A DNA stretch of 64,000 nucleotides, taken from NCBI RefSeq assembly GCF_902702915.1, contig NZ_LR738849.1, positions 2,549,001-2,613,000 of the forward strand, given 5' to 3'. This stretch comes from Desulfovibrio sp. 86 (lineage in GTDB: Bacteria; Desulfobacterota; Desulfovibrionia; Desulfovibrionales; Desulfovibrionaceae). Every line of letters begins with the position of its first letter. Within the stretch, counting starts at the first letter, position 1. Below the pieces are notes generated by a model. It ran no database searches, was not told the origin of the DNA, and worked only from the letters and a program-made list of their open reading frames with translations. This document shows positions 54,227 to 62,557 of this stretch, in pieces. The position numbers and the translations under genes were made by a program.

Positions 54227-56929
54227 CTAGAACCAGCGGCCGAACTTGCGGATGTACACCACCTTCATGGCCTGCGCCACGACGCAGTAGCACAGCAGGG
54301 TGCCCGCCAGCCAGGGGAAGTAGTTCCACGGCAGGGGCTCAAGCCCCACCAGTGCGCCAAGCCCGGAAAAAGGCATGTATATGCCGAGCGCCATGATGGT
54401 TCCTGTGAGCAGCAAGACCGGAAGGGCGGCAGTGCTTTGCACAAAGGGAATTTTTCTTGTGCGCAGCATGTGCACCACGAGGGTCTGGGAAAGAAGGCCC
54501 TCAACAAACCAGCCGGACTGGAAGAGCGACTGCATCTCCGTGCTGGTTGCGCCAAAGACAAACCACATGAGCGCATAGGTGGTTATGTCGAAGATGGATG
54601 AGGTGGGGCCTATCCAGACCATGAAGCGGCCGATGTTCTTTGCGTCCCATTTGCGGGGTTTTTGCAGAAACTCCTTGTCCACCCTGTCCCAGGGCAGTGA
54701 AAGCTGCGAGAAGTCGTACATGAGATTCTGCAGCAGCAGCTGGATGGGCAGCATGGGCAAAAAGGGGATGAACGCGCTGGCCACCAGCACCGAAAAGACG
54801 TTGCCGAAGTTGGAGCTCGCAGTCATGTTAAGATATTTCATGATGTTGCCAAAGGTTTCCCTGCCTTTGACAACCCCTTCTTCCAGCACCATCAGGCTTT
54901 TTTCCAGCAGGATGATATCCGCGGATTCCTTGGCGATGTCCGCGGCGGAATCCACAGAAATGCCCACATCCGCGTCCCGCAGGCCTGGGGCGTCATTTAT
55001 GCCGTCGCCAAGAAAGCCCACCGTGTGCCCGGCCTGTTGCAGCGTTTTGATGATGCGCGACTTCTGCAGGGGGGTGAGCCTTGCGAACACGTCGTGCTGG
55101 CGAGCGGCCGCAAGCAGTTCCCGTTCGTTCATGGCGTCCAGATCGTCGCCAATGAGCACGGTTCCCGGTTCCAGGCCGACTTCACGGCATATCTTGGCCG
55201 TGATGACCGGCGTGTCGCCCGTGAGCACCTTGACGCTCACGCCGTGTTCGCGCAGGGCGGCAATGGCGGATTCGGCACTGTCTTTGGGCGGATCAAGAAA
55301 GGTGAGAAACCCCCTGATGATCAGGTCTTTTTCCGCTTCTGTGGTGTACTGCTGGCGGATGTCGTCGCCCTTGATGGCCTTTGCGCCCAGGGCCAGCACC
55401 CGGAAGCCGTCACGGTTGTATGCCTCGGACAGATCGATGAGCTTTTGCCGCCACTGGGCGTCCATAGGCACGACCTGCCCGTGCACGTAGACTCCCGACG
55501 CGATGGAGAGCATTTCTTCCACAGCGCCCTTGCATACCAGAAGGTGCTCGCCGGAAGTGTCGGACACGATGACCGAGAGGCGGCGGCGCACAAAGTCGAA
55601 GGGAAGTTCATCCACCTTGTGCACATGCCGGGGCAGGCCGTTTTCGGGATGAGTCTCGCCAAAATGGACAATGGCCTTGTCCATAAGGTTTTTTATGCCG
55701 CTCTGGTGGTAGCTGTTGATCCAGGCAAGGCGCAGTACGTCATCGTCCCTGTTTCCCAACGTGTTCACATGCCGTTCGAGAATGATCTTGTCCTGGGTCA
55801 GGGTGCCGGTTTTGTCTGTGCACAGGATGTCCATAGCCCCGAAGTTCTGGATGGAATTGAGGCGTTTGACCACCACCTTGCTGCGCGACATGGCCATGGC
55901 GCCCTTGGCCAGGTTGGCGCTGACAATCATCGGCAGCATTTCTGGCGTGAGACCCACGGCAATGGCCAGGGAGAACATGAAGGCGTCGCTCCAGTCACCC
56001 TTGGTGAAGCCGTTGATAAAAAAGACAATGGGCACCATGCAGAGCATGAAGCGGATGAGCAGCCAGCTTACGCTGTTGACGCCCCTGTCAAAGGCCGTCT
56101 GGGAGCGGGTGCCCACAATGCTTTTGGCCAGCGAACCGAAATAGGTGTTGGCCCCGGTGGCCACCACAAGGGCAGTGGCGGTGCCGATGACCACATTGCT
56201 TCCCATAAAGCACATATTGCCCGCATCAAGGGCGCGGCCCGAGGGCGCGGCCTCCCCGGAGGTTTCGGCGGATTTTTCCGCCACTGCGGCAAGGGTGTCG
56301 TATTTTTCCACAGGCAGGGATTCCCCGGTAAGGGCAGCCTGGCTGACGAAAAGGTCGCGCGACTCGACGAGGCGGACATCAGCGGGGATCATGTCCCCGG
56401 CGGAAAGCCGCACAAGATCGCCGGGAACCAGATCCGCCAGAGGAATTTCTCTGGTTTCGGACTGTCCGTCCTCATTGCGGCGGGTAACGGCGGCCGTTGT
56501 GTGCACCATGGCCTGCAAAGCTTCGGCGGCTTTGTTTGAGCGGTATTCCTGCCAGAAGCGCATGAACCCGCTCAGCAGCACCATGATCAGCACAATGGCG
56601 GCGCTGGTGCCGTCGGTTTCTTCGCCAGCGCCAAGGGGCAGCCAGTAGTCGCTGTAAAAGCTGACGGCGCTGATAAGAAGCAGCACGTAAATGAAGGGAT
56701 TATTAAAAGCCCCGGCGAGCTGCACCAAGGGGTTGGGCACACGTTCGCGCGCGACGTCGTTGCGGCCTTCAGTCTCAAGCCGGGCCACTGCCTGGGATTC
56801 CTGAAGGCCTTCGCTGCACGAATCAAGGCTGGCGAAAAGCTCGGTAAGGTTTTTCTGTGCGGCCTCTGCGGCCTTAAGGGAGGTGTGGGCAGACGCGGGG
56901 CGCGCCGCCTTGCGGAAATCAAAAAACAT
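54227..56929 (-). CDS. mgtA: Mg2+-importing P-type ATPase (P3B, MgtA/MgtB type)
   Basis: This 900-residue P-type ATPase has the phosphorylation motif DKTGTLTQD, the actuator TGES in AALTGESLPVEKY, and the hinge GDGINDAPGL. Ten membrane segments have the P3B C-terminal sequence NLMYDFSQLSLPWDRVDKEFL. It takes up Mg2+ across the inner membrane. I prefer ATG 56929 (8 nt after AGGAGG) over the ATG six bases upstream, which is only 2 nt from it. Its stop codon abuts repeat B2. A 47-residue membrane protein gene lies upstream on the same strand. Confidence 0.93.
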   Translation of the reverse strand: MFFDFRKAARPASAHTSLKAAEAAQKNLTELFASLDSCSEGLQESQAVARLETEGRNDVARERVPNPLVQLAGAFNNPFIYVLLLISAVSFYSDYWLPLGAGEETDGTSAAIVLIMVLLSGFMRFWQEYRSNKAAEALQAMVHTTAAVTRRNEDGQSETREIPLADLVPGDLVRLSAGDMIPADVRLVESRDLFVSQAALTGESLPVEKYDTLAAVAEKSAETSGEAAPSGRALDAGNMCFMGSNVVIGTATALVVATGANTYFGSLAKSIVGTRSQTAFDRGVNSVSWLLIRFMLCMVPIVFFINGFTKGDWSDAFMFSLAIAVGLTPEMLPMIVSANLAKGAMAMSRSKVVVKRLNSIQNFGAMDILCTDKTGTLTQDKIILERHVNTLGNRDDDVLRLAWINSYHQSGIKNLMDKAIVHFGETHPENGLPRHVHKVDELPFDFVRRRLSVIVSDTSGEHLLVCKGAVEEMLSIASGVYVHGQVVPMDAQWRQKLIDLSEAYNRDGFRVLALGAKAIKGDDIRQQYTTEAEKDLIIRGFLTFLDPPKDSAESAIAALREHGVSVKVLTGDTPVITAKICREVGLEPGTVLIGDDLDAMNERELLAAARQHDVFARLTPLQKSRIIKTLQQAGHTVGFLGDGINDAPGLRDADVGISVDSAADIAKESADIILLEKSLMVLEEGVVKGRETFGNIMKYLNMTASSNFGNVFSVLVASAFIPFLPMLPIQLLLQNLMYDFSQLSLPWDRVDKEFLQKPRKWDAKNIGRFMVWIGPTSSIFDITTYALMWFVFGATSTEMQSLFQSGWFVEGLLSQTLVVHMLRTRKIPFVQSTAALPVLLLTGTIMALGIYMPFSGLGALVGLEPLPWNYFPWLAGTLLCYCVVAQAMKVVYIRKFGRWF

Positions 56930-56935
56930 TGGCAT

Positions 56936-57258
56936 GGCCTCCTGCCGCTTGGACGCGCGGCGGAAGCATGTCCTGCCTATGCGGTATAGGAGAGGAAATG
57001 CAGCCTTGCGGCCGATGCGGCGGTAATAATGTTGAAGCGCATCATGTCCGCAGCGAACACTGTTTGGTCATTCGCTGCGAAGCTACTAGGGGGATGGTCC
57101 ATGACTCAGGAACTCCTTTTTCGCGGGCCGCCTCTGGGGCGGCGGTTTTGCGCGGCATGCGCGTTACGGAAACGCTGATTTATTCCGTTTGGCGGGGTTG
57201 CTTCACTACCGGTTTGCGCCAATGAACAGGCCGTTACATAACTGCCTGTTGGCTGTGG
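56936..57258. other. Leader region between the small membrane-protein gene and mgtA
   Basis: This gap of about 320 nt carries the family B fragment at 57168-57207 and several GC hairpins. I looked for an M-box Mg2+ riboswitch and could not see its conserved loops. A long leader could still mediate Mg2+ control. Confidence 0.45.
57168..57207. repeat. Family B fragment B4 (solo end)
   Basis: Forty bases match the inverted right end of family B (GGAAACGCTGATTTATTCCG onward) with about two mismatches to B1. They are preceded by TTAC. The other end is missing, so this is a deletion remnant. Confidence 0.75.
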
Positions 57259-57402
57259 CTATCTTGCGGGATTGACGCAAGAGGCCGCAGGCGCGGGAGA
57301 AAACACTCGCAAATTCCGGGGTGACGCGGTCAGCACCAGAAAGAGGTTGATGGCGAAAAATGCCACACCCAGCATAATGCAAAGAAAGAGAGAGAATTTC
57401 AT
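57259..57402 (-). CDS. 47-residue single-helix membrane protein upstream of mgtA
   Basis: A good GGAGG site seven bases before ATG 57402 starts a 47-codon frame ending TAG. The product begins MKFSLFLCIMLGVAFF and continues AINLFLVLTAS, forming one strong membrane helix. A short basic, Pro/Ala-rich tail follows. It is too short for common gene callers. On the same strand, 329 nt upstream of mgtA, it recalls small membrane partners of transport ATPases such as KdpF and MgtS, but the sequence is not obviously related to either. Confidence 0.65.
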   Translation of the reverse strand: MKFSLFLCIMLGVAFFAINLFLVLTASPRNLRVFSPAPAASCVNPAR

Positions 57403-57633
57403 GGCTCGCCTCCGATGCCCGAAACAGGCTGCGGCGAGCGGGAAGGAACCGTTACAGGCCGTAGCGTGCTATTTCAGGCAAGCTGATCGCACAGGGTTGA
57501 ATACTACTGGGTAAACTGTCCATAACGGGTCTTGGTTTGGGGTTAAGGGTTAAAAGGGCCGTAAGACAAAAAACTTCTAGGTAATTTTGCCTGAAGAGTC
57601 AAGCTTGAACAGGAAATTTTTTGCCTGCCCTTT

Positions 57634-57718
57634 AGAGCAACTTCACTTTGATATTGCTCTGGCGGTTTCGTGAGTGGACGTTCACTACGGCGGGCGTCCG
57701 CTCACGAAACCGCCAGAG
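57634..57718. other. Two nested inverted repeats, possible cruciform or RNA structure
   Basis: AGAGCAA...TTGCTCT (about 57634-57660) resembles family A ends. It leads into a perfect 18-bp inverted repeat (57657-57674 with 57701-57718, CTCTGGCGGTTTCGTGAG), which extends inward by GGACG/CGTCC. Nothing else is visible in the 57403-57836 gap. Confidence 0.65.
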
Positions 57719-57836
57719 TATGATAAGAGCACTGTAAAAGCTGCCGTGCTCCAGTGGGACGAGGGTTGTCTGGAAGGCGGTCGGCGCAGGAGCCGCTCCT
57801 GCTGCCATGCGAGCGGCTCCTCCGGCCTTTGGGCGT

Positions 57837-58376
57837 TTACTGGCCGAGCAGGTCGCGGGTTTGCGGCGTCAGTCCTTTCAGGCTGTCGAAGACGGCCAGG
57901 GCCCCCAGGTTTTCCGGGTCCTGAATAATGGCGATAAGCACCATGTCAGCCGTGGCGTGAACCCTGGTCAGGGCAGAAGACTGGAATGCCTGGCTGCGCG
58001 GCTCGCCGCTGAATGACCAGAAGTGGCCGTCCTGTTGCGGTTCTGTAGTCTCGGCCTGAAACTGGCGCAGGTCTTCGGCTATGCTTTGGCTTGCGGCCTT
58101 TTTTTCGTTGGGCAGAACAAAAACGCTCACCAGCGCCCTGTAGTTGTCGCCCGCCGGGTCCTTGAGGCCGAGCACCAGCATGCATTCGTCATCGTTACCG
58201 GAACGAAAGCCGGTGCGCTCTTCGCCATCCCATCCCGCGGGCAGTTTGGCGCTGAAGCGGGCAAAGTCCCTGGTTGCGGCCGCCGGCGTCTCGGAAGCCG
58301 CGTGCGCGGCAAGGACGCCGAAACCCAAAACCAGCACGCAGGCCAGAAGAAGGGGGGAAAAACCGGGGATGCGCAT
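57837..58376 (-). CDS. Exported protein of unknown function
   Basis: This 179-residue protein has a Sec signal peptide (MRIPGFSPLLLACVLVLGFG, cleavage near AHA-AS). A single soluble domain follows with motifs LPAGWDGEERTGFRSGNDDE and GHFWSFSGEPRSQAF. The domain layout resembles small periplasmic proteins of Desulfovibrio, but I cannot name the family. ATG 58376 follows GTGAGG; a 96-codon upstream extension overlaps the next gene in another frame and is rejected. Confidence 0.75.
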   Translation of the reverse strand: MRIPGFSPLLLACVLVLGFGVLAAHAASETPAAATRDFARFSAKLPAGWDGEERTGFRSGNDDECMLVLGLKDPAGDNYRALVSVFVLPNEKKAASQSIAEDLRQFQAETTEPQQDGHFWSFSGEPRSQAFQSSALTRVHATADMVLIAIIQDPENLGALAVFDSLKGLTPQTRDLLGQ

Positions 58377-58435
58377 GCGAACCTCACTGTATGCTGCAAT
58401 TGAGCGGCGCGTTCTGGCCGCGCTGGATGCCTGGA

Positions 58436-59509
58436 TCAGGACGCGCTTCGCAGCAGGTATAGGATGAAGGGCAGGCTCTGGCGCACAACCAGCAGCGCCA
58501 GGGCCAGCCAGTTGAGCCACAGCAACCGCAGGCGGGAGCGCACGGTAAACAGTATGGCCCAGCAGGCCACAGCCAGCGTCATGGGCACGAGGCCGACAAT
58601 TTGCGGCATGAGCCAGTCGGGCAGGCTCTGGCCGCTGAACGACAGTCCGATGAACATGCCCCATCTGTCAATGCAGCGGGGTATGTATCCTATCATGGCC
58701 CACAGTGAGCACCAGCGGGCGGCCTTTTCAAGGTCGGCAATGGCGGGAAATGGCGCGCCCTTGCGGTGGGAAAAAGACAGGGCCAGCAAGGCGAAAGCGC
58801 CCGCAGGGGCAAAGCAGGTGAAGTAGTTGTGCGTGGCCGTGCCAAGCACGGCAGAAACCATGCGTCCCCATTCCATGCCCTGCGGCGGCCCGGAAAAAGA
58901 CCAGTTGGGCAGAACCTGCGCGCCAAAAAAGCAGATGGCGGCCATCAGGTACAGGCACAGCCTGCCGCGCATGGCTTGGCCCGCCAGTTGATCGCTCGAG
59001 CCGGAACCTTCCACAGGGGCCGGAGCGCGGCGCGCCTTGCGGGCTGACCGGCCTTTGGAGGCAGTGCCCGCGCCGTTTTTCGCGGCAGATCCGTCTTTAT
59101 CGGGATCGCCAGCGTCAGGCAGCCCTGCGGCAAGGGGAGAGCGCCCGTCCAGATAGGCCGCAATCCACAGGCAGCACAGGCCGCCAATCCAGGCCAGCAC
59201 CGTGGTGGTGTAGGGCAGCACCGCGTCGTCCCACAGGGAAAGACTGTTCAGGAGGCTGGCCGAGCCGCCGAGGCTAATGAGCGTGGCAGCGAGATCCGCA
59301 GCGGTCAGCAGCGGACCCAGCAGGCCGAGCCCAAGGGCCAGCCGTGTGAGGCTTTGTGTTCCCAAAATGCAGAGGCGGGCATTGCCGCGTCTTCCGGCCA
59401 GCAGGGTAAGGACCATGATGATCGGCAAGGCCGCAGCGGCGCTCATGCCAAGGTTCAGTATATTGGAGGCCCATTGCCAGTAAAAAAGCCCTTCAGGTAT
59501 GTTTTGCAT
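58436..59509 (-). CDS. Polytopic membrane protein of unknown function
   Basis: This 357-residue protein has about eight or nine hydrophobic segments. A charged cytoplasmic loop (about residues 140-185, Lys/Arg/Gly-rich) splits it in two halves. No transporter signature is recognised. I start at ATG 59509 (MQNIPEGLFYWQW), but its ribosome site is poor and a GTG at 59587 is an alternative. It lies 59 nt upstream of the exported protein gene on the same strand and may form a unit with it. Confidence 0.65.
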   Translation of the reverse strand: MQNIPEGLFYWQWASNILNLGMSAAAALPIIMVLTLLAGRRGNARLCILGTQSLTRLALGLGLLGPLLTAADLAATLISLGGSASLLNSLSLWDDAVLPYTTTVLAWIGGLCCLWIAAYLDGRSPLAAGLPDAGDPDKDGSAAKNGAGTASKGRSARKARRAPAPVEGSGSSDQLAGQAMRGRLCLYLMAAICFFGAQVLPNWSFSGPPQGMEWGRMVSAVLGTATHNYFTCFAPAGAFALLALSFSHRKGAPFPAIADLEKAARWCSLWAMIGYIPRCIDRWGMFIGLSFSGQSLPDWLMPQIVGLVPMTLAVACWAILFTVRSRLRLLWLNWLALALLVVRQSLPFILYLLRSAS

Positions 59510-59679
59510 GCCGTCTTGTAGCCCGTGACGCCCGCCGTAGCAAGATGCCCACAAGGCTGGCGGCGCGAAAAAATGTGGGGCCGTCACGCAATGAGTGGTT
59601 GTCGGGCAAGGTTTCGCGGAATTTTATCGGCGCTGTGACACTTCAGTCATTCTGATTTTGTACCAGAGCACAGGTACGC

Positions 59680-59708
59680 TTGTCCGTTGGCAGGGCTTGA
59701 TCTATAGT
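59680..59708 (+). promoter_or_regulatory. Sigma-70 promoter of mntP
   Basis: TTGTCC (59680-59685), a 17-nt spacer and TATAGT (59703-59708) lie 59 nt before the ATG. I do not see a Mn riboswitch in the short leader. Confidence 0.65.
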
Positions 59709-59766
59709 CCTGGACCCGACAAACCATAACCCAGATACGTGGCCTGCCACGAACGAGACGCGATCC

Positions 59767-60348
59767 ATGACCTTTTTCGCCGTATTTCTGCTTGCCGTTG
59801 CCCTGTCCATGGATGCTTTTGCCGTTGCCGTAGTCTCGGGCTGCGCCCTGCAAAAGCCAAGCCCGCGCCATTATGTGCGCCTCTCAGCCGCCTTTGGCTT
59901 TTTTCAGTTCGCCATGCCCGTCATCGGCTGGTACCTCGGAGTGTCCGTACGCGAGTACATGGAAGCCTGGGACCACTGGATAGCTTTTGTCCTGCTGGCC
60001 TGGATAGGCGGCAAGATGACCCTGTCAGGGCTGCGGGCGCTCAGGCACAGGGAATCCTGCGCCTGTCCCGCCGTGGACCCCACAGCGGGCAGCAATCTTT
60101 TGGTGCTGAGCGTCGCCACCAGCATTGACGCCCTGGCGGTAGGGCTGTCGCTGGCCATTCTTGGAACGCCCATCTGGGGCGAAGCCGCGCTCATAGGGAT
60201 TATTTGCGCGTGTATCACGGCTGGCGGGGTGCGTATTGGCAAAACGCTGGCCAATCTCTGCGCGTTCAATGGGTGGGCGGAACTGGCGGGAGGCTTGACG
60301 CTGCTTGCCATTGCCTGCAACATTCTGCGAGAGCATCAGGTTTTTTAA
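59767..60348 (+). CDS. mntP: Manganese efflux pump MntP
   Basis: This 193-residue membrane protein has six helices in two repeats. Each repeat carries the acidic motif of the family: SMDAFAVAV near the N-terminus and SIDALAVGLS in the second half. It exports Mn2+. ATG 59767 is the start. Its TAA stop (60346-60348) directly adjoins repeat B3. Confidence 0.93.
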   Translation: MTFFAVFLLAVALSMDAFAVAVVSGCALQKPSPRHYVRLSAAFGFFQFAMPVIGWYLGVSVREYMEAWDHWIAFVLLAWIGGKMTLSGLRALRHRESCACPAVDPTAGSNLLVLSVATSIDALAVGLSLAILGTPIWGEAALIGIICACITAGGVRIGKTLANLCAFNGWAELAGGLTLLAIACNILREHQVF

Positions 60349-60498
60349 GGAAACGCGGATTAAAGAGCCTTCTGGAAACGCGCAGGTATTTCCTTTGGTC
60401 AGGCGCGATCTTTTTTCAAGCAGGAGTGGACCCTTTCGTCCTCGACTGTTTCAAAAAAAGTGAAGCAAGGCCGCCAAACGAGATAAATCAGCGTTTCC
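60349..60498. repeat. Family B MITE-like repeat, copy B3
   Basis: This 150-bp copy has the best-preserved ends: GGAAACGCGGATT and AATCAGCGTTTCC. It is flanked by TTAA (60345-60348) and ATAA (60499-60502). It begins immediately after the mntP stop codon. Confidence 0.88.
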
Positions 60499-60576
60499 AT
60501 AACCTCAACCAAACCTGTCCGCCGCGCTTACGGGCGCGCATGTCGGCCATCAGGCCGTGCGGAAAAAGGAGTTCTC

Positions 60577-60987
60577 ATGGCTACTATCAGCGCCAGATAC
60601 CTTGGCGACCTGCGTATGGAATGCGTGCATAACCAGAGTAGAGCCAAGATTTTTACCGATGCCCCCAGCGACAACCAGGGCAAGGGTGAAGCCTTTTCGC
60701 CCACAGACCTTTGCGCCACGGCCCTCGGAACCTGCGCCATGACCATTATAGGCATGTACGGCAAAACCCACGGGGTGGACGTGACCGGCACGGAAGTGGA
60801 GATCACCAAGACCATGAGTGCCGACCCGCGCCGCATCGGCAAGATTGAGGTTGTGTTCAAAATGCCGCCGCGCTCCTATTCCGCCAAGGAAAAAACCATC
60901 ATGGAGCGCTGCACCGCGTCCTGCCCCGTGCATCTGACCCTGCACCCGGACGTGGAGCAGGTCTTTACCTTTATCTGGCAGGATTAG
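60577..60987 (+). CDS. OsmC-family peroxide-resistance protein
   Basis: This 136-residue OsmC/YhfA-type protein has the two conserved cysteines: DLCATALGTCAM and ERCTASCPVH. It likely reduces organic or fatty hydroperoxides in the cytoplasm. ATG 60577 follows AAAAAGGAG. Its TAG stop (60985-60987) is the first three bases of the next repeat. Confidence 0.9.
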   Translation: MATISARYLGDLRMECVHNQSRAKIFTDAPSDNQGKGEAFSPTDLCATALGTCAMTIIGMYGKTHGVDVTGTEVEITKTMSADPRRIGKIEVVFKMPPRSYSAKEKTIMERCTASCPVHLTLHPDVEQVFTFIWQD

Positions 60988-61135
60988 AGCATTTTACCTT
61001 TGAAAAAGTGCAACTGCTCTAACGCTGTACGAAAGTACAGCGCGCCACAACGTGGCGTGGATCCAGCCGCAAATCGCATTTTTCGGCTGAATGAACACTT
61101 TGAAATGTGAAGCATTTCAAAGTTAATCTGCTCTA
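60985..61135. repeat. Family A-related repeat A4
   Basis: This 151-bp element begins TAGAGCA at the stop codon of the OsmC-like gene and ends TGCTCTA. Its interior differs from A1/A2 but holds similar nested hairpins (CGCTGTAC/GTACAGCG, AAATGTGAAGCATTT). Confidence 0.7.
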
Positions 61136-61222
61136 GAGCAAGTTCACTAGCGGTGCTGTCGCCAGCCGCAGGGCTTCTTCGTCGCCTAACGGCTACCGCG
61201 AGAATGGATATTCTCAATGCGG
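61134..61222. repeat. Adjoining repeat module with TAGAGCA start and GAGAAT/ATTCTC palindrome
   Basis: A second TAGAGCA begins at 61134, overlapping the end of A4. The module contains CTAACGGCTACCGCG and the GAGAATGGATATTCTC palindrome shared with 9691-9710. The TAGCCGTTAG part also occurs in the Ehr operon gap at 27205-27292. Confidence 0.55.
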
Positions 61223-61343
61223 AAATGGTATAGACGCGGCAGCACGGCATTGGACCTTCTTGTCCGTCATGTGCGCCAGTGGCGGTGCTGTTCGGGCAGC
61301 CGCTGGCGCACACATTCCCTCCATCCGCCACACAGGACACGCC

Positions 61344-62465
61344 ATGGCATCTCCTCCGCTGGTTTCCGTCATTATTCCTACGTACAATTACGCGCAGTTT
61401 TTGCCAGAAGCCGTACATAGCGTCCTGCGCCAGAGGGCGGACAACCTGGATGTGGAAATCATCGTGGTGGACGATGGCTCCACGGACAATACGCAGGACG
61501 TGGCCCGTCAGATGCAGCGGGACATCGTTTACGTCCGGCAGCAAAAGAGCGGGGTGTCGACAGCGCGCAATACCGGCATACAAAAAGCACGTGGTGACTT
61601 TGTCGTTTTTCTGGATGCCGACGATGTGCTGATGGAAGAAGTTCTATCCACCCACCTGGATATGTTTGCAAAGCATCCCCATCTGGACATGTCACTGTGT
61701 CGCTGCTTTGATTACCACACGCAAGGCAGCGACGGGGCCAACTGTTTGTGGCCGCTCATGCGCGGGTATTGGAATATCCATATATGTTGCGCCAATGTTG
61801 CGCCTATTCACTCATTCATGCTGCGTGAAAAGGTCATACGGCAGGCCGGTCTGTTCAACGTGTCGCTTACAGGCTGTGAGGATTATGAATATTGGCTGCG
61901 CTGTTTCAGTACGGGATGTCGCGCTGGTCTGGCTGCTGAAGGATTGGTTATCTACCGCAGACATCAAACAAGCACCACCACCAACAGGGAACACATGCTT
62001 CTGCATGAGGTGTCCCTTCGAAGCCTTGTGGCCAATATGCTTGATTCCTCGAACCTGACGGATTCGCAGGAAAAGCTGGGCGGATGGCTGGCCCTGGCCA
62101 GCGGCTGCCTCAATCTGGCAAACCAGGTTACATTCTGCAAAGCGTTTGCTCTTAAAATGCAAGACATGTTTGTTCGGGCGCTTCAGGAAGCGGAGCGTCT
62201 GTATGCGAGTTCAAAAGGCAGCAACGCGGATCTGCGCTGTATACAGCGATATTACCCGGCCCAAGCCATCAAAACCGCCGGACTTATGGCCGATGATCTG
62301 ACTCCTGATGCGATTAACGCTCTAAAATTGCTTGTAGACCGCTATCCTTATTTTGCGGAGTGCAGCGCGGCGGAACTCGACAGTCAGATTTCTGCCATGT
62401 CGCAGCATCTTCAGGTTTCTGGAATTCCAGGCATTTTACAGCGCTTTGCTGCATCCGGCAGTTGA
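61344..62465 (+). CDS. Family 2 glycosyltransferase
   Basis: This 373-residue GT-A enzyme begins VSVIIPTYNYAQFLPEAV. It has VVDDGSTDNT, GVSTARNTGI and the metal-binding DxD as FLDADDV. A helical C-terminal domain of about 150 residues follows. It probably adds a sugar to a surface polysaccharide or protein; donor and acceptor are unknown. ATG 61344 follows AGGAC; an upstream in-frame start lies in the repeat region. glmU follows 92 nt later. Confidence 0.88.
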   Translation: MASPPLVSVIIPTYNYAQFLPEAVHSVLRQRADNLDVEIIVVDDGSTDNTQDVARQMQRDIVYVRQQKSGVSTARNTGIQKARGDFVVFLDADDVLMEEVLSTHLDMFAKHPHLDMSLCRCFDYHTQGSDGANCLWPLMRGYWNIHICCANVAPIHSFMLREKVIRQAGLFNVSLTGCEDYEYWLRCFSTGCRAGLAAEGLVIYRRHQTSTTTNREHMLLHEVSLRSLVANMLDSSNLTDSQEKLGGWLALASGCLNLANQVTFCKAFALKMQDMFVRALQEAERLYASSKGSNADLRCIQRYYPAQAIKTAGLMADDLTPDAINALKLLVDRYPYFAECSAAELDSQISAMSQHLQVSGIPGILQRFAASGS

Positions 62466-62557
62466 GACCCTTCGTGCATTTGCCTTGCCGTTTTTGACGC
62501 AAGAGGCTATTGCCCTGCGTGAAGTTTTTCGTTTTACGTGGAGATAAGGAGACAGTA

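Noticed and set aside
56936..57258. M-box Mg2+ riboswitch in the mgtA leader
   Set aside because: The conserved loop sequences are not visible, and a family B fragment occupies part of the region.
59586..59766. yybP-ykoY manganese riboswitch before mntP
   Set aside because: The leader after the predicted start is only about 50 nt and shows no matching loops.
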